Of a stretch of 11,332 nucleotides of DNA, positions 7,377 through 11,332 are shown piece after piece. The DNA lies in the NCBI GenBank assembly GCA_910588755.1, contig CAJUQZ010000035.1, positions 15,428-26,759 on the forward strand. The letters are read 5' to 3'. The notes under the pieces are model-generated. The model was not told where the DNA came from, did not search any database, and worked only from the letters and a program-made list of their open reading frames with translations. The position numbers and the translations under genes are program-made. How positions within the stretch are numbered: the stretch's first letter is position 1; the number at the start of each line of letters is the position of its first letter. The stretch comes from an uncultured Lachnospiraceae bacterium. Lineage in GTDB: Bacteria > Bacillota > Clostridia > Lachnospirales > Lachnospiraceae.

Positions 7377-8909
7377 ATGACAGGAGCAGTAATAGCAGCA
7401 GTGGTGGCCGTAGTTCTGGTCGTATTGCTATGTCTAGGATATGTGAAGGCACCGCCTGATATGGCGTTTATCATATCCGGTATCAAGAAAAAGTCAAAGG
7501 TAGTGATCGGGAAGGCGAGCATCAGGATTCCCTTTTTCGAGCGGCTTGACAAGTAAAACCTGCGGCTGATCCCCATTGATGTCAAGACCAGCAACGCGGT
7601 TCCCACAGCGGATTATATCAATATCAATGTGGACGCCACGGTCAATGTGAAGATTAGCAACCAGCCAGACAAGTTAAGGCTTGCGGCGGAGAATTTTCTG
7701 AACAAAAACACAGAGTATATCGCGGGGGTAGCACGCGAGGTATTAGAGGGCAATGTGCGTGAGATTGTGGGACGCATGCGCCTTGAGGAGATGGTATCGG
7801 ACCGCCAGAAATTTGCGGAGCTTGTCAAAGAGAACGCGGAGCCTGACCTTGCGGCGATGGGGCTTGATGTCATCAGCTTTAATGTGCAGAACTTCGTTGA
7901 CGGGAATGATGTCATCGAGAACCTTGGTATCGACAATATTGTGAAGATCAAGAAGGCCGCAGCGATTGCGAGAGCCGAGAGCGAGCGCGATATCAAGGTG
8001 GCGCAGGCTGCTGCGGACAAGGACTCCAATGACGCAGCAGTGGCAGCACAGACCGAGATTGCCAAGAAGCAGAACGAGCTTGCCATCAAGAAGTCAGAGC
8101 TCCAGATGGAGGCGGACACCAAGAAGGCGATGGCGGACGCCGCCTATGCGATCCAGAAGGAGGAGCAGCGAAAGACGATCGAGATTACCACTGCAAATGC
8201 GGATATTGCAAAGCAGGAGCGCGAGATCGAGCTAAAGCAGAAGCAGGTAGCTGTCAAAGAGCGGGCGCTCGAGGCCGAGGTAAAGAAGCAGGCGGAGGCT
8301 GAGAAGTACGCCGCGCAGCAGAAGGCGGACGCCGCGTTATACCAGCGACAGAAGGAAGCCGAGGCGCAGCAGTTTGAGGCGCAGAGAGAGGCTGAGGCGA
8401 AGAAGGCACAGGCGGAGGCTGACCGCTATTCGAAGGAGCAGGAGGCGCAGGGTATCAGGGCTTTTGGTGAGGCAGAGGCTGCCGCGGTGCGGGCAAAGGG
8501 TGTCGCGGAGGCCGAGGCGATCCAGGCAAAAGGACTCGCGGAGGCCGAGGCGATGGAGAAGAAGGCTGAGGCGTACGCGAAGTACAACAAGGCGGCGGTT
8601 GCCGAGATGATGATTAAGGTGCTGCCCGACATTGCAGGTAAGATTGCAGAGCCGTTGGCACAGATTGACAAGATTACGATTATCGGCGGGGACGGTGGTT
8701 CGAACGGTGTTGACCAGGTGGCAGGGAATGTTCCGGCTGTGATGACAAAGCTGTTTGAGTCCATGAAGGAGACGACGGGAATTGATCTTGCAAATATCAT
8801 CAATGCCGAGTCCTATGACGCAAAGGTTAACCGGAATATTACGGTGAACGGGCTCGACGGCGTGAACCTGACAGTCAATCAAAGTCCGGCTGATTCAGAA
8901 ATGAAATAA
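7377..8909 (+). pseudogene. Flotillin (SPFH/band-7) gene interrupted by an in-frame TAA at codon 60
   Basis: Flotillins are membrane-anchored scaffold proteins of functional membrane microdomains. Without the stop this frame gives 510 residues, a normal length. Residues 1-22 are a single hydrophobic N-terminal anchor. The SPFH/PHB domain begins at about 24 (VKAPPDMAFIISG) and runs to about 200. A long Ala/Glu/Lys/Gln coiled coil (about 200-400) follows, with three 11-residue repeats at 366-398, and a C-terminal segment contains MIKVLPDIAGKIAEPLAQIDKITII. The reading frame is broken by TAA at 7554-7556 (after FFERLDK), where homologues, as I recall them, have a hydrophobic residue; a TTA-to-TAA change would explain it. 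Everything downstream stays in the same frame, with no second lesion over 450 codons. Promoter, ribosome site and terminator are intact. It could be a recent nonsense mutation, a sequencing error or readthrough. Restart at GTG 7629 is possible but no ribosome site is seen there. Confidence 0.85.
8472..8570 (+). repeat. Three 33-bp units encoding 11-residue flotillin coiled-coil repeats
   Basis: Units at 8472-8504, 8505-8537 and 8538-8570 encode AEAAAVRAKGV, AEAEAIQAKGL and AEAEAMEKKAE. An 18-base stretch (8504-8521 and 8537-8554) is identical in units two and three. Such Glu-Ala repeats are a hallmark of flotillin coiled coils. Confidence 0.8.
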
Positions 8910-8953
8910 AGTCTTTTGCAGATTGATTGTGTGATTAAGATTAATTATTAGAT

Positions 8954-9000
8954 TATTGCGGTAATTTTCAGAAAGTTACCGCAATATTTTTTGTTTTTTG
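8954..9000 (+). terminator. Strong rho-independent terminator after the flotillin gene
   Basis: TATTGCGGTAA (8954-8964) pairs perfectly with TTACCGCAATA (8976-8986). The stem can extend inward through T-G and three T-A pairs to a three-base loop, and T6-G-T6 follows. It lies 45 bp after the flotillin stop and just before the sigma-D promoter, isolating the two units. Confidence 0.9.
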
Positions 9001-9010
9001 CAAAGTGTGT

Positions 9011-9037
9011 TAATATTTCTGACAATCATGCCGATAT
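9011..9037 (+). promoter_or_regulatory. Sigma-D (sigma-28, flagellar) promoter
   Basis: TAAT (9011-9014), a 15-base spacer, and GCCGATAT (9030-9037) match the Bacillus subtilis sigma-D consensus TAAA-N15-GCCGATAT in 11 of 12 positions. Transcription would start near 9044, leaving a leader of about 113 bases before the ATG at 9158. Sigma-D drives late flagellar, motility and autolysin genes in Firmicutes, so this promoter supports a motility-linked role for the FliD-like gene. Confidence 0.75.
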
Positions 9038-9099
9038 ATATTACGTAAACAAGGACGGAACCTGACCTTACAATAAAAGCATATTACATTGCGACAATT

Positions 9100-9131
9100 T
9101 AAAAATGTAAAAATGTAAAAATGTAAAAATG
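9100..9131 (+). repeat. Four perfect tandem copies of an 8-bp unit in the leader
   Basis: TAAAAATG is repeated four times without mismatch at 9100-9107, 9108-9115, 9116-9123 and 9124-9131. The array lies between the sigma-D promoter and the AGGAAAGGATAGG ribosome site. Each copy creates an ATG followed at once by a stop (ATGTAA three times, ATGTGA once). Arrays of this kind are prone to slippage. Confidence 0.9.
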
Positions 9132-9157
9132 TGAATAGGAAAGGATAGGAATACAAA

Positions 9158-9925
9158 ATGAATATCAACAGTTCAAGAAATGCCCTATTAAGATCAAGAA
9201 ATCTGCGCAGTGCCAGAAGGAGCCGCGCAGGCAAGGTTATCAGCAGCAGAACGACAAGGACGAACAGCAGTTCAAGCACCAATACGACAAAGAGGACAAC
9301 ATCGGCTTCGGCGTCCCTGACACAGACAAGACAGCTTGCAAAGTATGAGCAGGTGGAGCAGTCAGCAAACAATGTACAGACATATGTCAAGAATATGTTG
9401 AAAATCGGCAAGATGACCTACACAGATGACGAGACTGGCAAGAAGGCACAGGAGAATGATAAAAACAATCTGATCAAGAATATCAAAAACTTCGTGGAAG
9501 ATTACAATGACGTTTATAATAATCTGGCGGATATAGGCGGAGCGGCGAACGCTGCCTTCAGGAAAGCGTTTGACAGTATTGTGTCAACGAATAAGACAGC
9601 CCTCAAGGAGATCGGGATTACAGTGTCAAGCTCCGGTGAGCTCGTAATTGATGAAGAGACACTCGAGGCGGCTGATTTTGATAAGGTAAAAGCATTGTTT
9701 GCAAAGGAGAACGGCTTTGCGGACAAGATTGGCGCAAAGATGGAAAGTGTCGAGAGCGCCGCGGCAAATAGCCTTACAACCCTAAGCAAGCTCTACGGGG
9801 CAACCTCTACGTACAACAAATATGGGATGAGCAATTCTTATTTTAACGGATATAACAATTACAGCAGCGGTTATTCTTACTATAATTACGGTAATTATGG
9901 CAGTAACAGCGGCTGGTCATTCTGA
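9158..9925 (+). CDS. Small FliD-like protein with Tyr/Asn/Gly-rich tail (255 aa)
   Basis: Residues about 104-205 resemble the C-terminal part of flagellar hook-associated protein 2 (FliD, filament cap): NLIKNIKNFVEDYNDVYNNL, then ALKEIGITVSSSGELVIDEE and FDKVKALF. A full FliD is normally about 450-900 residues, so this is not a complete cap protein. Residues 1-54 are Arg/Ser/Thr-rich and probably disordered; 55-90 are helical. The last 44 residues carry 11 tyrosines with Asn, Ser and Gly and end in SGWSF. There is no Sec signal peptide, as in proteins exported through the flagellar apparatus. The ATG at 9158 follows AGGAAAGGATAGG. It is a single-gene unit under a sigma-D promoter with terminators on both sides. 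It could be an accessory flagellar, surface or secreted protein; the exact role is unknown. Confidence 0.75.
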   Translation: MNINSSRNALLRSRNLRSARRSRAGKVISSRTTRTNSSSSTNTTKRTTSASASLTQTRQLAKYEQVEQSANNVQTYVKNMLKIGKMTYTDDETGKKAQENDKNNLIKNIKNFVEDYNDVYNNLADIGGAANAAFRKAFDSIVSTNKTALKEIGITVSSSGELVIDEETLEAADFDKVKALFAKENGFADKIGAKMESVESAAANSLTTLSKLYGATSTYNKYGMSNSYFNGYNNYSSGYSYYNYGNYGSNSGWSF

Positions 9926-9963
9926 TAAAATCAGACTCCTAAATAATCCTAAAATAATTCCTA

Positions 9964-10006
9964 ATAAAAGAAGCAGCTGAGATATTAGTACAGCTGCTTC
10001 TTTTAT
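9964..10006. terminator. Bidirectional terminator between convergent genes
   Basis: ATAAAAGAAGCAGCTG (9964-9979) pairs perfectly over 16 bp with CAGCTGCTTCTTTTAT (9991-10006), with an 11-base loop. The A-run on one side and T-run on the other let it serve both the FliD-like gene (+) and the GGDEF gene (-). Confidence 0.9.
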
Positions 10007-10099
10007 GCACACGGGCACCCGCGGTGAGTAGTGGAGAAAGTCATTCCCCTACTCGATTGCACACGAGCGACCAGATGAAAAATGTCGGTTTCTCACCGC
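10006..10099. repeat. Nested inverted and direct repeats in the 3' region of the GGDEF gene
   Basis: This 94-bp stretch holds an outer inverted repeat, GCGGTGAG (10021-10028) with CTCACCGC (10092-10099). Inside it, GAGTAGTGGA (10026-10035) pairs with TCCCCTACTC (10045-10054) with one mismatch. There is also a direct repeat, TGCACACGGGC (10006-10016) and TGCACACGAGC (10058-10068), and a short palindrome CGGGCACCCG (10012-10021). The outer right arm covers the stop codon of the GGDEF gene. No reading frame explains it. It may be a small dispersed repeat or a structured 3' untranslated region. Confidence 0.5.
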
Positions 10100-11332
10100 T
10101 CAAATTTCTGGCGCTCTTTTTTCTCTTTTTTATTTGAATACATGATTTTGTCAGCCCTGTTGTAGGTATCCTCGAGGTTTTTGTCCGTTCCAGGTGTATA
10201 TATGGCGCAGCCGTATGCAATCTGCATTTTTATCTTCAAGTCCTTGTTTTCGCGGTTGGAGGCGTCAACGCTTGATTCGAGCATAGCCATATAATGTGTC
10301 ATGTCGATGGTGGAGGCCTTCTCGATCAATGCCACAAATTCATCACCGCCGACACGATAACATTTACCAAGACCATTAAATATTTCATAGATGATTGTGC
10401 CACAGCTTTTGATGTACTGATCTCCGGCACTGTGGCCAAAGTTGTCATTGACATATTTGAGATTGTTGAGGTCAAAATCAATAACTGCAATATCTGTCGG
10501 ATTCTCGGACAGTTTCGCGAAATCCACATTGAAGCAGGTGCGGTTATTGAGTCCTGTCATCTGGTCTGTGTAGGCAAGAGTCTGGTAGGCGTTTGCCTCC
10601 TGCCCCATTTTCATAAGAGAGGTGGACTCTCTCGCAGAGGAGAGGCCAAGCGCGATGATATAGGTAAGAAAGCCCAGGCGCCCAAATGTGTTCCCATCCC
10701 ACGTGCCGGTGTAGAACCCAAACATATCCAGCAGGAGGCTTAGGACACATATGATGATACATACGATGTGAAGCTTCACAGTCTTGGAGTGAACCCCGTT
10801 CTTGACAAGGGCGTAGGACTGAACTATGATGATTATTGCGAGAATGATCATCATAACATGGGTAGTCCAGATGGATTCCCTCAAATCGGCGACGCCACTG
10901 ATGGCAAGTAGCAGGCAGAGCGCAATCTGTGCGAGATCCACCTGGCAGAACCAGTTCCAGATTTTGCTCTCGTCCTCGTAAAAGGACTGCACAAACATGG
11001 CAAACGGAAAGGCCAGTAGCATGAGTGACAAAAACGATAGGTAGGAAGTTACCAGATTGTTTTTCATGAGCAATGTGGTCAGGCTGCACTCATTGATGGA
11101 CCATATGGACAAAAATATAGAGAAAATCCCCAGTTTTAACAGTTTTCCGCTTGTGTGGATATTGCGCGAAATAAACAGATGGTAAGATGATAATACAATA
11201 CCGAGTACAAGCATGATAATACACAGCGCAAAGGGAAGGATATCCTTTGTGATAATATGGGCAGGCAGTGAAAATGCATTTCCTATATGAATTGCAGGCA
11301 CACTTTTCAGATACGTTGGATAGGGGCTTGTG
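10093..11332 (-). CDS. Multi-pass membrane diguanylate cyclase (GGDEF), 5' end outside window
   Basis: GGDEF enzymes make the second messenger c-di-GMP from two GTP. Counting from a GTG at 11301, the protein has about seven hydrophobic helices (about 24-43, 55-71, 84-108, 120-138, 148-166, 176-198, 208-221), resembling a 7TM-type sensor. A GGDEF domain follows from about 241: YTDQMTGLNNR, the metal-binding Asp in DFDLNN (D275), the intact catalytic loop GGDEF (318-322) and the terminal RADKIMYSNKK. The usual inhibitory I-site RxxD, expected at 309-312, reads NGLG, so product inhibition at that site is unlikely. The frame stays open beyond the GTG to the right edge, and the upstream residues flow naturally into it, so the true start and probably an extracellular N-terminal domain lie outside. 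It is convergent with the FliD-like gene and may link c-di-GMP to motility or surface behaviour. Confidence 0.9.
   Translation of the reverse strand, partial: TSPYPTYLKSVPAIHIGNAFSLPAHIITKDILPFALCIIMLVLGIVLSSYHLFISRNIHTSGKLLKLGIFSIFLSIWSINECSLTTLLMKNNLVTSYLSFLSLMLLAFPFAMFVQSFYEDESKIWNWFCQVDLAQIALCLLLAISGVADLRESIWTTHVMMIILAIIIIVQSYALVKNGVHSKTVKLHIVCIIICVLSLLLDMFGFYTGTWDGNTFGRLGFLTYIIALGLSSARESTSLMKMGQEANAYQTLAYTDQMTGLNNRTCFNVDFAKLSENPTDIAVIDFDLNNLKYVNDNFGHSAGDQYIKSCGTIIYEIFNGLGKCYRVGGDEFVALIEKASTIDMTHYMAMLESSVDASNRENKDLKIKMQIAYGCAIYTPGTDKNLEDTYNRADKIMYSNKKEKKERQKFER

Noticed and set aside
7554..7556. Stop codon in flotillin as a selenocysteine or pyrrolysine site
   Set aside because: Those use TGA and TAG. 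This codon is TAA, and no insertion element is needed to explain a single nonsense change.
7247..7606. 119-codon open frame on the - strand covering the gap before flotillin
   Set aside because: It covers a good promoter, stem-loop and Shine-Dalgarno that all read on the + strand, and its product shows no known domain.
7613..8122. 169-codon open frame on the - strand opposite the flotillin gene
   Set aside because: The Ser/Ala/Leu-rich translation is what the complement of an Ala/Glu/Lys coiled-coil gene gives; no domain or start signal supports it.
7629..8909. Separate gene starting at GTG 7629
   Set aside because: The frame is continuous with the flotillin start at 7377, the segment before 7629 also reads as conserved SPFH sequence, and no ribosome site precedes the GTG. 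An interrupted gene is the simpler reading.
9100..9131. 8-bp tandem array as a CRISPR or replication iteron cluster
   Set aside because: The units are directly adjacent with no spacers, far too short for CRISPR, and no replication protein or partition gene is nearby.
10294..10743. 149-codon open frame on the + strand inside the GGDEF gene
   Set aside because: The - strand encodes an unmistakable GGDEF domain here, so the + strand frame is a shadow.

Overview
The window looks like a chromosomal segment of a Gram-positive Clostridia bacterium, most likely a motile member of the Lachnospiraceae. This rests on the protein families (a BatA-like VWA giant protein, a DUF6033-like protein, a flotillin, a multi-pass membrane GGDEF protein), on strong AGGAGG-type ribosome sites, and on one near-perfect Gram-positive sigma-D (sigma-28) flagellar promoter. 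Base composition is roughly balanced. No RNA gene, CRISPR array, insertion sequence or phage gene was seen.

Left block (1-5166, + strand): the C-terminal part of a DUF58 protein overlaps by 11 bp a 1534-residue membrane protein. That protein joins a BatA-like half to a second VWA/glutamine-amidotransferase-like half. This is the usual MoxR-DUF58-VWA neighbourhood, in which a MoxR AAA+ ATPase is expected upstream, outside the window. The middle VWA domain lacks its first strand and DxSxS motif, while the first and third domains have theirs.

Middle block (5167-7345, + strand): three small cytosolic-looking proteins of unknown function sit in a row (191, 153 and 278 residues; the last resembles DUF6033). 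They probably form one operon, with a possible sigma-D-like promoter in front and a 13-bp stem-loop plus T-run at the end.

Flotillin block (7271-9000, + strand): a very good sigma-A promoter with an extended -10 and a perfect Shine-Dalgarno precede a full-length flotillin reading frame. The frame is interrupted by one in-frame TAA at codon 60. A strong terminator follows.

Right block (9001-11332): a sigma-D promoter drives a small protein with a FliD-like C-terminal segment and a Tyr/Asn/Ser/Gly-rich tail; its leader carries four perfect 8-bp repeats. A 16-bp stem bidirectional terminator separates it from a convergent (- strand) membrane diguanylate cyclase, which is cut by the right edge of the window.

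Taken together, the right half looks like a set of separately controlled units with a motility/cell-surface flavour: a sigma-D-driven FliD-like protein, a c-di-GMP synthase and a broken membrane scaffold. That functional link is inference from neighbourhood and promoter type only.
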